A stretch of 64,000 nucleotides of DNA from Hydractinia symbiolongicarpus (lineage: Eukaryota > Cnidaria > Hydrozoa > Anthoathecata > Hydractiniidae), in the NCBI RefSeq assembly GCF_029227915.1, contig NC_079884.1, forward strand, positions 6,760,001 through 6,824,000, written 5' to 3'. Below are positions 51,246-63,743 of the stretch, one piece after another (position 1 is the stretch's first letter; each line of letters starts with the position of its first letter). The notes under the pieces were generated by a model. The model made no database searches, was not told where the DNA came from, and saw nothing but the letters and a program-made list of their open reading frames with translations. The position numbers were made by a program, and so were the translations under genes.

Positions 51246-52729
51246 CGACTTATTTATCTAAATTTTTAAATGTAGCGCTACCACAGCGCCCAGTGTAATC
51301 GCTGATTTCCGGCAATCACGTCAAGTTATGAAGAATTTTTTTTCTTGGAGTCCATTTGAATCATTTATCACATTGATCAGGTCACAGTCCAAAGTGAGTT
51401 CAATTAAGTCCCACAGTCAATCGTTTCACTGCTAAAAGCGATGCAACGTAGTAATATCAGATAAATATCGCTAAATACATGTTGGTACGAATATGTGACC
51501 CAACTGTTGAAACTCAAACGGACTGACACCGTTAGAAGGACAATGAAATGTAGTTTTTGAAACTGTCGCTATTTCTTCAGCGCGCGATAACGGCTAGGTT
51601 TGGTCCCACAGTAAAAAATGACTTTTTTATCCTAATTTTCATTTGAAGCACTACCACAGCGACCAGTGTAATCGCTGATTTCCGGCAATCACGTCAAATT
51701 AAGAAGAATGTTTTTTCTTGGAGTCCAATTGTCTCACTTTCACATTTATAAGGTCGCAGTTAATCAGTTCAATTAAGTCCCACAGTCAATGGTTTCACTG
51801 TTAAAAGCCATACAACCTAGTAATATCAGATAAATATCGCTAAATACATGTTGGTACTAATATGTGACCGAACTGTTGAAACTCAAACGGACTGACACCG
51901 TTAGAAAGTCAATGAAATGTAGTTTTTGAAACTGTCGCTATTTCTTCAGCGCGCGATAACGGCTAGGGTTGGTCCCACAGTAAAAAATGACTTTTTTATC
52001 CTATTTTTTAAATGTAGCGCTACCACAGCGCCCAGTGTAATCGCTGATTTCCGGCAATCACGTCAAGTTATGAAGAATTTTTTTTCTTGGAGTCCATTTG
52101 AATCATTTATCACATTGATCAGGTCACAGTCCAAAGTGAGTTCAATTAAGTCCCACAGTCAATCGTTTCACTGCTAAAAGCGATGCAACGTAGTAATATC
52201 AGATAAATATCGCTAAATACATGTTGGTACGAATATGTGACCCAACTGTTGAAACTCAAACGGACTGACACCGTTAGAAGGACAATGAAATGTAGTTTTT
52301 GAAACTGTCGCTATTTCTTCAGCGCGCGATAACGGCTAGGTTTGGTCCCACAGTAAAAAATGACTTTTTTATCCTAATTTTCATTTGAAGCACTACCACA
52401 GCGACCAGTGTAATCGCTGATTTCCGGCAATCACGTCAAATTAAGAAGAATGTTTTTTCTTGGAGTCCAATTGTCTCACTTTCACATTTATAAGGTCGCA
52501 GTTAATCAGTTCAATTAAGTCCCACAGTCAATGGTTTCACTGTTAAAAGCCATACAACCTAGTAATATCAGATAAATATCGCTAAATACATGTTGGTACT
52601 AATATGTGACCCAACTGTTGAAACTCAAACGGACTGACACCGTTAGAAAGTCAATGAAATGTAGTTTTTGAAACTGTCGCTATTTCTTCAGCGCGCGATA
52701 ACGGCTAGGGTTGGTCCCACAGTAAAAAA
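51246..52729 (+). repeat. Two-unit HOR, period 742 bp, two copies
   Basis: Units 51246/51619 are copied as 51988/52361. The deletion variant gcagttaatc (four bases lost from gcagtccataatc) is at 51756 and 52498, so each pair is 742 rather than 746 bp. The unit at 51988 starts with a hybrid join (tcctattttttaaatgtagcg) that combines the head of one unit type with the body of the other. Confidence 0.88.
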
Positions 52730-54924
52730 TGACTTTTTTATCCTAATTTTTATTAGAAGCGCTACCACAGCGCCCAGTGTAATCGCTGATTTCCGGCAAT
52801 CACGTCAAATTAAGAAGAATTTTTTTTCTTGGAGTCCATTTGTGTCATTTATCACAATGATCAGGTCACAGTCCAAAGTGAGTTCAATTAAGTCCCAAAG
52901 TCAATCGATTCATTGTTAAAAGCGAGGCAACCTAGTAATATCAGATAAATATCGTTAAATACATGTTGGTACGAATATGTGACCCAACCGTTGAAACTCA
53001 AACGGACTGACACCGTTAAAAAGTCAATGAAATGTAGTTTTTGAAACTGTCGCTATTTCTTTAGCGCGCGATAACGGGTAGGATTGGTCCCACAGTAAAG
53101 AACGACTTATTTATCTAAATTTTTAAATGTAGCGCTACCACAGCGCCCAGTGTAATCGCTGATTTCCGGCAATCACGTCAAGTTATGAAGAATTTTTTTT
53201 CTTGGAGTCCATTTGAGTCATTTATCACATTGATCAGGTCACAGTCCAAAGTGAGTTCAATTAAGTCCCACAGTCAATCGTTTCACTGCTAAAAGCGATG
53301 CAACGTAGTAATATCAGATAAATATCGCTAAATACATGTTGGTACGAATATGTGACCCAACTGTTGAAACTCAACCGGACTGACACCGTTAGAAGGACAA
53401 TGAAATGTAGTTTTTGAAACTGTCGCTATTTCTTCAGCGCGCGATAACGGCTAGGTTTGGTCCCACAGTAAAAAATGACTTTTTTATCCTAATTTTCATT
53501 TGAAGCACTACCACAGCGACCAGTGTAATCGCTGATTTCCGGCAATCACGTCAAATTAAGAAGAATGTTTTTTCTTGGAGTCCAATTGTCTCACTTTCAC
53601 ATTTATAAGGTCGCAGTCCATAATCAGTTCAATTAAGTCCCACAGTCAATGGTTTCACTGTTAAAAGCCATACAACCTAGTAATATCAGATAAATATCGC
53701 TAAATACATGGTGGTACTAATATGTGACCCAACTGTTGAAACTCAAACGGACTGACACCGTTAGAAAGTCAATGAAATGTAGTTTTTGAAACTGTCGCTA
53801 CTTCTTCAGCGCGCGATAACGGCTAGGGTTGGTCCCACAGTAAAAAATGACTTTTCTATCCTAATTTTTATTAGAAGCGCTACCACAGCGCCCAGTGTAA
53901 TCGGATTTTTCCGGCAATCACGTCAAATTAAGAAGAATTTTTTTTCTTGGAGTCCATTAGTGTCATTTATCACATTGATCAGGTCACAGTCCAAAGTGAG
54001 TTCAATTAAGTCCCACAGTCAATCGTTTCACTGCTAAAAGCGATGCAACGTAGTAATATCAGATAAATATCGCTAAATACATGTTGGTACGAATATGTGA
54101 CCCAACTGTTGAAACTCAACCGGACTGACACCGTTAGAAGGACAATGAAATGTAGTTTTTGAAAATGTCGCTATTTCTTCAGCGCGCGATAACGGCTAGG
54201 TTTGGTCCCACAGTAAAAAATGACTTTTTTATCTAAATTTTTAAATGTAGCGCTACCACAGCGCCCAGTGTAATCGCTGATTTCCGGCAATCACGTCAAG
54301 TTATGAAGAATTTTTTTTCTTGGAGTCCATTTGAGTCATTTATCACATTGATCAGGTCACAGTCCAAAGTGAGTTCAATTAAGTCCCACAGTCAATCGTT
54401 TCACTGCTAAAAGCGATGCAACGTCGTAATATCAGATAAATATCGCTAAATACATGTTGGTACGAATATATGACCCAACTGTTGAAACTCAACTGGACTG
54501 ACACCGTTAGAAGGACAATGAAATGTAGTTTTTGAAAATGTCGCTATTTCTTCATCGCGCGATAACGGCTAGGTTTGGTCCCACAGTAAAAAATGACTTT
54601 TTTATCCTAATTTTCATTTGAAGCACTACCACAGCGACCAGTGTAATCGCTGATTTCCGGCAATCACGTCAAATTAAGAAGAATTTTTTTTCTTGGAGTC
54701 CATTTGTGTCATTTATCACATTGATCAGGTCACAGTCCAAAGTGAGTTCAATTAAGTCCCAAAGTCAATCGATTCATTGTTAAAAGCGATGCAACCTAGT
54801 AATATCAGATAAATATCGCTAAATACATGTTGGTACGAATATGTGACCCAACCGTTGAAACTCAAACGGACTGACACCGGTAAAAAGTCAATGAAATGTA
54901 GTTTTTGAAACTGTCGCTATTTCT
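52730..54924 (+). repeat. Dimer-derived monomers with alternating types
   Basis: Units at 52730, 53103, 53476, 53848, 54221 and 54594 alternate between a caagttatgaag/tttgagtc type and a gcactaccacagcgaccag type, with tattagaagcg units between them. The start of the unit at 54221 is another hybrid join (ttttttatctaaattttt). The segment 51988-54220 is repeated at 57575-59810, 5590 bp (15 units) away. Confidence 0.8.
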
Positions 54925-56042
54925 AAAGCGCGCGATAACAGCTAGGATTGGTCCCACAGTAAAGAATGACTTTTTTATCTTAATTTTTAATTGAAGCGCT
55001 ACCACAGCGCCCAGTGTAATCGCTGAGTTTCGACAATCATTTTATATTAAGAAAAATGTTATTTCTTGGAGTCCAATTGTCTCACTTTCACATTTATAAG
55101 GTCACAGTCCATAATCAGTTCAATTAAGTACCACAGTCAATCGTTTCACTGTTAAAAGCCACAAAACCTAGTAATATCAGAAAAATATCGCTAAATACAT
55201 GTTGGTACGAATATGTGACCCAACCGTTATAACTTAAACGGATTGACACCGTTAGAAAGTCAATGAAATGTAGTTTTTGAAACTGTCGCTATTTCTTCAG
55301 CGCGCGATAACGGACAGGATTGGTCCCACAGTAAAGAACGACTTATTTATCTAATTTTTTTAAGTGAAACGCTACCACAGCGCCCAGTGTAATCGCTGAT
55401 TTTCGGCAATCACGTCAAATTAAAAAGAATTTTTTTTCTTGGAGTCCAATTGTCTCACTTTCACATTTATAAGGTCGCAGTCCATAATCACTTCAATTAA
55501 GTCCCACAGTCAATGATTTCACTGTTAAAAGCCATACAACCTAGTAATATCAGAAAAATATCGCTAAATACATGTTGGTACGAAGATGTGACCCAACCGT
55601 TGTAACTCAAAAGGATTGACACCGTTAGAAAGTTAATGAAATGTAGTTTTTGAAACTGTCGCTATTTCTTCAGCGTGCGATAACGAATAGGATTGGTTCC
55701 ACAGTAAAAAATGACTTTTTTATTTTAATTATTAATTGAAAGGCTACCACAGCGCCCAGTGTAATCGCTGATTTCCGGCAATCACGTCAAATTAAGAAGA
55801 ATGTTTTTTCTTGGGGTCCAATTGCCTCATTTATCACATTTATCAGGGCACAGTCCAAAGTTAGTTCAATTAAATCCCACAGTCAATCGTTTCACTGTTA
55901 AAAGCGATGCAACCTAGTAATATCAGATAAATATCGCTAAATACATGTTGGTACGAATATGTGACACAACCGTTGAAACTCAAACGGACTGACACCGTTA
56001 AAAATTCAATGAAATGTAGTTTTTGAAACTTTAGCTATTTCT
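54925..56042 (+). repeat. Three-unit HOR, copy 1 (1118 bp)
   Basis: The marker caaccgttat (ccgttataacttaaacgg) is at 55221 and 56339, and ttctaaagcgcgc occurs near 54923, 56041 and 57158. Units start at 54967, 55339 and 55712. These unit types are shared with the 47-50 kb region (gataacgaatagg, aaaggctacc). Confidence 0.9.
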
Positions 56043-57160
56043 AAAGCGCGCGATAACAGCTAGGATTGGTCCCACAGTAAAGAATGACTTTTTTATCTTA
56101 ATTTTAAATTGAAGCGCTACCACAGCGCCCAGTGTAATCGCTGAGTTTCGACAATCATTTTATATTAAGAAAAATGTTATTTCTTGGAGTCCAATTGTCT
56201 CACTTTCACATTTATAAGGTCACAGTCCATAATCAGTTCAATTAAGTACCACAGTCAATCGTTTCACTGTTAAAAGCCACAAAACCTAGTAATATCAGAA
56301 AAATATCGCTAAATACATGTTGGTACGAATATGTGACCCAACCGTTATAACTTAAACGGATTGACACCGTTAGAAAGTCAATGAAATGTAGTTTTTGAAA
56401 CTGTCGCTATTTCTTCAGCGCGCGATAACGGACAGGATTGGTCCCACAGTAAAGAACGACTTATTTATCTAATTTTTTTAAGTGAAACGCTACCACAGCG
56501 CCCAGTGTAATCGCTGATTTTCGGCAATCACGTCAAATTAAAAAGAATTTTTTTTCTTGGAGTCCAATTGTCTCACTTTCACATTTATAAGGTCGCAGTC
56601 CATAATCACTTCAATTAAGTCCCACAGTCAATGATTTCACTGTTAAAAGCCATACAACCTAGTAATATCAGAAAAATATCGCTAAATACATGTTGGTACG
56701 AAGATGTGACCCAACCGTTGTAACTCAAAAGGATTGACACCGTTAGAAAGTCAATGAAATGTAGTTTTTGAAACTGTCGCTATTTCTTCAGCGTGCGATA
56801 ACGAATAGGATTGGTTCCACAGTAAAAAATGACTTTTTTATTTTAATTATTAATTGAAAGGCTACCACAGCGCCCAGTGTAATCGCTGATTTCCGGCAAT
56901 CACGTCAAATTAAGAAGAATGTTTTTTCTTGGGGTCCAATTGCCTCATTTATCACATTTATCAGGGCACAGTCCAAAGTTAGTTCAATTAAATCCCACAG
57001 TCAATCGTTTCACTGTTAAAAGCGATGCAACCTAGTAATATCAGATAAATATCGCTAAATACATGTTGGTACGAATATGTGACACAACCGTTGAAACTCA
57101 AACGGACTGACACCGTTAAAAATTCAATGAAATGTAGTTTTTGAAACTTTAGCTATTTCT
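56043..57160 (+). repeat. Three-unit HOR, copy 2 (1118 bp)
   Basis: Tandem copy of the preceding block; units start at 56085, 56457 and 56830. I noticed very few differences (agttaatg versus agtcaatg near 55632, and atttttaattg versus attttaaattg at the first unit). Confidence 0.9.
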
Positions 57161-57574
57161 AAAGCGCGCGATAACAGCTAGGATTGGTCCCACAGTAAAG
57201 AATGACTTTTTTATCTTAATTTTAAATTGAAGCGCTACCACAGCGCCCAGTGTAATCGCTGAGTTTCGGCAATCATTTTATATTAAGAAGAATGTTATTT
57301 CTTGGAGTCCAATTGTCTCACTTTTACATTTATAAGGTCACAGTCCATAATCAGTTCAATTAAGTCCCACAGTCAATCGTTTCACTGCTAAAAGCGATGC
57401 AACCTAGTAATATCAGATAAAGATCGCTAAATACATGTTGGTACGAATATGTGACCCAACCGTTGAAACTCAAACGGACTGACACCGTTAAAAAGTCAAT
57501 GAAATGTAGTTTTTGAAACTGTCGCTATTTCTTCAGCGCGCGATAACGGGTAGGATTGGTCCCACAGTAAAGAA
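57161..57574 (+). repeat. Mosaic monomer at a segment join
   Basis: The unit at 57203 begins like 50502 (ttttaaattgaagcg, gttatttcttgg, tctcacttttac) and then switches after about 57380 to ctgctaaaagcgatgcaacc and cagataaagatcgc. The same mosaic is found in the unit at 63744, which suggests a common source for the two. Confidence 0.8.
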
Positions 57575-59810
57575 CGACTTATTTATCTAAATTTTTAAAT
57601 GTAGCGCTACCACAGCGCCCAGTGTAATCGCTGATTTCCGGCAATCACGTCAAGTTATGAAGAATTTTTTTTCTTGGAGTCCATTTGAATCATTTATCAC
57701 ATTGATCAGGTCACAGTCCAAAGTGAGTTCAATTAAGTCCCACAGTCAATCGTTTCACTGCTAAAAGCGATGCAACGTAGTAATATCAGATAAATATCGC
57801 TAAATACATGTTGGTACGAATATGTGACCCAACTGTTGAAACTCAAACGGACTGACACCGTTAGAAGGACAATGAAATGTAGTTTTTGAAACTGTCGCTA
57901 TTTCTTCAGCGCGCGATAACGGCTAGGTTTGGTCCCACAGTAAAAAATGACTTTTTTATCCAAATTTTCATTTGAAGCACTACCACAGCGACCAGTGTAA
58001 TCGCTGATTTCCGGCAATCACGTCAAATTAAGAAGAATGTTTTTTCTTAGAGTCCAATTGTCTCACTTTCACATTTATAAGGTCGCAGTCCATAATCAGT
58101 TCAATAAAGTCCCACAGTCAATGGTTTCACTGTTAAAAGCCATACAACCTAGTAATATCAGATAAATATCGCTAAATACATGTTGGTACTAATATGTGAC
58201 CCAACTGTTGAAACTCAAACGGACTGACACCGTTAGAAAGTCAATGAAATGTAGTTTTTGAAACTGTCGCTATTTCTTCAGCGCGCGATAACGGCTAGGG
58301 TTGGTCCCACAGTAAAAAATGACTTTTTTATTCTAATTTTTATTAGAAGCGCTACCACAGCGCCCAGTGTAATCGCTGATTTCCGGCAATCACGTCAAAT
58401 TAAGAAGAATTTTTTTTCTTGGAGTCCATTTGTGTCATTTATCACATTGATCAGGTCACAGTCCAAAGTGAGTTCAATTAAGTCCCAAAGTCAATCGATT
58501 CATTGTTAAAAGCGATGCAACCTAGTAATATCAGATAAATATCGTTAAATACATGTTGGTACGAATATGTGACCCAACCGTTGAAACTCAAACGGACTGA
58601 CACCGTTAAAAAGTCAATGAAATGGAGTTTTTGAAACTGTCGCTATTTCTTTAGCGCGCGTTAACGGGTAGGATTGGTCCCACAGTAAAGAACGACTTAT
58701 TTATCTAAATTTTTAAATGTAGCGTTACCACAGCGCCCAGTGTAATCGCTGATTTCCGGCAATCACGTCAAGTTATGAAGAATTTTTTTTCTTGGAGTCC
58801 ATTTGAGTCATTTATCACATTGATCAGGTCACAGTCCAAAGTGAGTTCAATTAAGTCCCACAGTCAATCGTTTCACTGCTAAAAGCGATGCAACGTAGAA
58901 ATATCAGATAAATATCGCTAAATACATTTTGGTACGAATATGTGACCCAACTGTTGAAACTCAACCGGACTGACACCGTTAGAAGGACAATGAAATGTAG
59001 TTTTTGAAACTGTCGCTATTTCTTCAGCGCGCCATAACGGCTAGGTTTGGTCCCACAGTAAAAAATGACTTTTTTATCCTAATTTTCATTTGAAGCACTA
59101 CCACAGCGACCAGTGTAATCGCTGATTTCCGGCAATCACGTCAAATTAAGAAGAATGTTTTTTCTTGGAGTCCAATTGTCTCACTTTCACATTTATAAGG
59201 TCGCAGTGCATAATCAGTTCAATTAAGTCCCACAGTCAATGGTTTCACTGTTAAAAGCCATACAACCTAGTAATATCAGATAAATATCGCTAAATACATG
59301 TTGGTACTAATATGTGACCCAACTGTTGAAACTCAAACGGACTGACACCGTTAGAAAGTCAATGAAATGTAGTTTTTGAAACTGTCGCTACTTCTTCAGC
59401 GCGCGATAACGGCTAGGGTTGGTCCCACAGTAAAAAATGACTTTTCTATCCTAATTTTTATTAGAAGCGCTACCACAGCGCCCAGTGTAATCGGATATTT
59501 CCGGTAATCACGTCAAATTAAGAAGAATTTTTTTTCTTGGAGTCCATTTGTGTCATTTATCACATTTATCAGGTCACAGTCCAAAGTGAGTTCAATTAAG
59601 TCCCAAAGTCAATCGATTCATTGTTAAAAGCGATGCAACCTAGTAATATCAGATAAATATCGCTAAATACATGTTGGTACGAATATGTGACCCAACCGTT
59701 GAAACTCAAACGGACTGACACCGTTAAAAAGTCAATGAAATGTAGTTTTTGAAACTGTCGCTATTTCTTCAGCGCGCGATAACGGGTAGGATTGGTCCCA
59801 CAGTAAAGAA
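57575..59810 (+). repeat. Six-unit segment copied from 51988-54220
   Basis: Units at 57575, 57948, 58320, 58693, 59066 and 59438 match 51988, 52361, 52730, 53103, 53476 and 53848 at an offset near 5590 bp. Shared marks are caagttatgaag, gcactaccac, ttattagaagcgc, cccaaagtcaatcgattcattg and ctacttcttcagc. The left unit has gcagtccataatc where the source has the shortened gcagttaatc, so the copy was made before that small loss or was later corrected. Confidence 0.8.
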
Positions 59811-61300
59811 CGACTTATTTATCTAAATTTTTAAATGTAGCGCTACCACAGCGCCCAGTGTAATCGCTGATTTCCGGCAATCACGTCAAGTTATGAAGAA
59901 TTTTTTTTCTTGGAGTCCATTTGAGTCATTTATCACATTGATCAGGTCACAGTCCAAAGTGAGTTCAATTAAGTCCCACAGTCAATCGTTTCACTGCTAA
60001 AAGCGATGCAACGTAGTAATATCAGATAAATATTGCTAAATACATGTTGGTACGAATATGTGACCCAACCGTTGAAACTCAAACGGACTGACACCGTTAA
60101 AAAGTCAATGAAATGTAGTTTTTGAAACTGTCGCTATTTCTTTAGCGCGCGTTAACGGGTAGGATTGGTCCCACAGTAAAGAACGACTTATTTATCTAAA
60201 TTTTTAAATGTAGCGTTACCACAGCGCCCAGTGTAATCGCTGATTTCCGGCAATCACGTCAAGTTATGAAGAATTTTTTTTTTTGGAGTCCATTTGAGTC
60301 ATTTATCACATTGATCAGGTCACAGTCCAAAGTGAGTTCAATTAAGTCCCATAGTCAATCGTTTCACTGCTAAAAGCGATGCAACGTAGAAATATCAGAT
60401 AAATATCGCTAAATACATGTTGGTACGAATATGTGACCCAACTGTTGAAACTCAACCGGACTGACACCGTTAGAAGGACAATGAAATGTAGTTTTTGAAA
60501 CTGTCGCTATTTCTTCAGCGCGCGATAACGGCTAGGTTTGGTCCCACAGTAAAAAATGACTTTTTTATCCTAATTTTTATTTGAAGCACTACCACAGCGA
60601 CCAGTGTAATCGCTGATTTCCGGCAATCACGTCAAATTAAGAAGAATGTTTTTTCTTGGAGTCCAATTGTCTCACTTTCACATTTATAAGGTCGCAGTGC
60701 ATAATCAGTTCAATTAAGTCCCACAGTCAATGGTTTCACTGTTAAAAGCCATACAACCTAGTAATATCAGATAAATATCGCTAAATACATGTTGGTACTA
60801 ATATGTGACCCAACTGTTGAAACTCAAACGGACTGACACCGTTAGAAAGTCAATGAAATGTAGTTTTTGAAACTGTCGCTACTTCTTCAGCGCGCGATAA
60901 CGGCTAGGTTTGGTCCCACAGTAAAAAATGACTTTTTTATCCTAATTTTTATTTGAAGCACTACCACAGCGACCAGTGTAATCGCTGATTTCCGGCAATC
61001 ACGTCAAATTAAGAAGAATGTTTTTTCTTGGAGTCCAATTGTCTCACTTTCACATTTATAAGGTCGCAGTGCATAATCAGTTCAATTAAGTCCCACAGTC
61101 AATGGTTTCACTGTTAAAAGCCATACAACCTAGTAATATCAGATAAATATCGCTAAATACATGTTGGTACTAATATGTGACCCAACTGTTGAAACTCAAA
61201 CGGACTGACACCGTTAGAAAGTCAATGAAATGTAGTTTTTGAAACTGTCGCTACTTCTTCAGCGCGCGATAACGGCTAGGGTTGGTCCCACAGTAAAAAA
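59811..61300 (+). repeat. Four-unit repeat, period ~1491 bp, relative of 58693-59810
   Basis: Units at 60184 and 60557 match 58693 and 59066 (agcgttaccacag, gcgcgttaacggg, gcagtgcataatc), 1491 bp apart. Units at 60557 and 60929 are then direct neighbours of the same type, a single-unit duplication of 372 bp. Confidence 0.8.
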
Positions 61301-61452
61301 TGACTTTTCTATCCTAATTTTTATTAGAAGCGCTACCACAGCGCCCAGTGTAATCGGATATTTCCGGCAATCACGTCAAATTAAGAAGAATTTTTTTTGT
61401 CGCTATTTCTTCAGCGCGCGATAACAATTAGGATTGGTCCCACAGTAAAGAA
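61301..61452 (+). repeat. Truncated monomer, ~220-bp deletion (152 bp)
   Basis: At about 61391-61400 the sequence goes from the T-run (gaatttttttt) directly to gtcgctatttcttcagc. The variable segment, both middle motifs and the gttgg/ccaac dyad are missing. The rest of the unit is normal except for gataacaattagg in place of gataacgggtagg. It is the shortest unit in the window. Confidence 0.92.
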
Positions 61453-62568
61453 CGACTTATTTATCTAAATTTTTAAATGTAGCGCTACCACAGCGCCCAG
61501 TGTAATCGCTGATTTCCGGCAATCACGTCAAGTTATGAAGAATTTTTTTTCTTGGAGTCCAATTGTCTCACTTTCACATTTATAAGGTCGCAGTCCATAA
61601 TCAGTTCAATAAAGTCCCACAGTCAATCGTTTCACTGCTAAAAGCGATGCAACGTAGTAATATCAGATAAATATTGCTAAATACATGTTGGTACGAATAT
61701 GTGACCCAACTGTTGAAACTCAACCGGACTGACACCGTTAGAAGGACAATGAAATGTAGTTTTTGAAAATGTCGCTATTTCTTCAGCGCGCGATAACGGC
61801 TAGGTTTGGTCCCACAGTAAAAAATGACTTTTTTATCCTAATTTTCATTTGAAGCACTACCACAGCGACCAGTGTAATCGCTGATTTCCGGCAATCACGT
61901 CAAATTAAGAAGAATGTTTTTTCTTGGAGTCCAATTGTCTCACTTTCACATTTATAAGGTCGCAGTCCATAATCAGTTCAATTAAGTCCCACAGTCAATG
62001 GTTTCACTGTTAAAAGCCATACAACCTAGTAATATCAGATAAATATCGCTAAATACATGTTGGTACTAATATGTGACCCAACTGTTGAAACTCAAACGGA
62101 CTGACACCGTTAGAAAGTCAATGAAATGTAGTTTTTGAAACTGTCGCTATTTCTTCAGCGCGCGATAACGGCTAGGGTTGGTACCACAGTAAAAAATGAC
62201 TTTTCTATCCTAATTTTTATTAGAAGCGCTACCACAGCGCCCAGTGTAATCGCTGATTTTCGGCAATCACGTCAAATTAAAAATAATTTTTTTTCTTGGA
62301 GTCCAATTGTCTCACTTTCACATTTATAAGGTCGCAGTCCATAATCACTTCAATTAAGTCCCACAGTCAATGATTTCACTGTTAAAAGCCGCACAACCTA
62401 GTAATATCAGAAAAATATCGCTAAATACATGTTGGTACGAAGATGTGACCCAACCGTTGTAACTCAAACGGATTGACACCGTTAGAAAGTCAATGAAATG
62501 TAGTTTTTGAAACTGTCGCTATTTCTTCAGCGCGCGATAACGGACAGGATTGGTCCCACAGTAAAGAA
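61453..62568 (+). repeat. Three monomers following the truncated unit
   Basis: Units at 61453, 61825 and 62197. The first has the caagttatgaag head but the tctcactttcac variable segment, a mixture not seen in its relatives. The last switches from the ttattagaagcg type to the cataatcacttcaa type of the 47-50 kb region, which marks the join to the copied segment on the right. Confidence 0.78.
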
Positions 62569-63743
62569 CGACTTATTTATCTAATTTTTTTAAGTGAAAC
62601 GCTACCACAGCGCCCAGTGTAATCGCTGATTTTCGGCAATCACGTCAAATTAAAAAGAATTTTTTTTCTTGGAGTCCAATTGTCTCACTTTCACATTTAT
62701 AAGGTCGCAGTCCATAATCACTTCAATTAAGTCCCACAGTCAATGATTTCACTGTTAAAAGCCATACAACCTAGTAATATCAGAAAAATATCGCTAAATA
62801 CATGTCGGTACGAAGATGTGACCCAACCGTTGTAACTCAAAAGGATTGACACCGTTAGAAAGTCAATGAAATGTAGTTTTTGAAACTGTCGCTATTTCTT
62901 CAGCGTGCGATAACGAATAGGATTGGTCCCACAGTAAAAAATGACTTTTTTATTTTAATTATTAATTGAAAGGCTACCACAGCGCCCAGTGTAATCGCTG
63001 ATTTCCGGCAATCACGTCAAATTAAAAAGAATTTTTTTTCTTGGAGTCCAATTGTCTCACTTTTACATTTATAAGGTTGCAGTCCATAATCAGTTCAATT
63101 AAGTCCAATTGTCTCACTTTAACATTTATAAGGTCACAGTCCTTAATCAGTTCAATTAAGTCCCACAGTCAATCGTTTCACTGTTAAAAGCCATACAACC
63201 TAGTAATATCAGAAAAATATCGCTAAAAACATGTTGGTACGAATATGTGACCCAACCGTTGTAACTCAAACGGATTGACACCGTTAGAAAGTCAATGAAG
63301 TGTAGTTTTTGAAATGGTCTCTACTGCTTCAGCGCGGGATAACGGCTAGGATTGGTCCCACAGTAAGAAATCACTTATTTATCTAAGTTTTTAAGTGAAG
63401 CGCTACCACAGCGCCCAGTGTAATCGCTGATTTCCGGCAATCACGTCAAATTAAGAAGAATGTTTTTTCTTGGGGTCCAATTGCCTCATTTATCACATTT
63501 ATCAGGGCACAGTCCAAAGTTAGTTCAATTAAATCCCACAGTCAATCGTTTCACTGTTAAAAGCGATGCAACCTAGTAATATCAGACAAATATCGCTAAA
63601 TACATGTTGGTACGAATATGTGACACAACCGTTGAAACTCAAACGGACTGACACCGTTAGAAATTCAATGAAATGTAGTTTTTGAAACTTTCGCTATTTC
63701 TAAAGCGCGCGATAACAGCTAGGATTGGTCCCACAGTAAAGAA
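62569..63743 (+). repeat. Displaced copy of the 49.3-50.5 kb segment
   Basis: Units at 62569, 62942 (429 bp) and 63371 match 49327, 49700 and 50129 at a constant offset of 13242 bp. They include the 57-bp internal duplication and the ctctactgcttcagcgcggg variant type. The unit at 63371 starts with tcactt rather than tgactt. Confidence 0.88.
63047..63160 (+). repeat. 57-bp internal tandem duplication (third instance)
   Basis: The second half starts at 63104, 57 bp after the first. The same differences between halves are present as at 48631 and 49805, so all three descend from one event. Confidence 0.92.

Noticed and set aside
51926-52177. Open frame of 83 codons, repeated in related form at 52668, 53786, 58258 and, shorter, at 61239 and 62135
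   Set aside because: The frame opens with TTG, not ATG. It runs across a monomer boundary and exists only where base changes remove a stop (for instance tttgaagcg to ttagaagcg). Related units keep the stop, and the product has no recognisable domain. It is a by-product of the satellite sequence.
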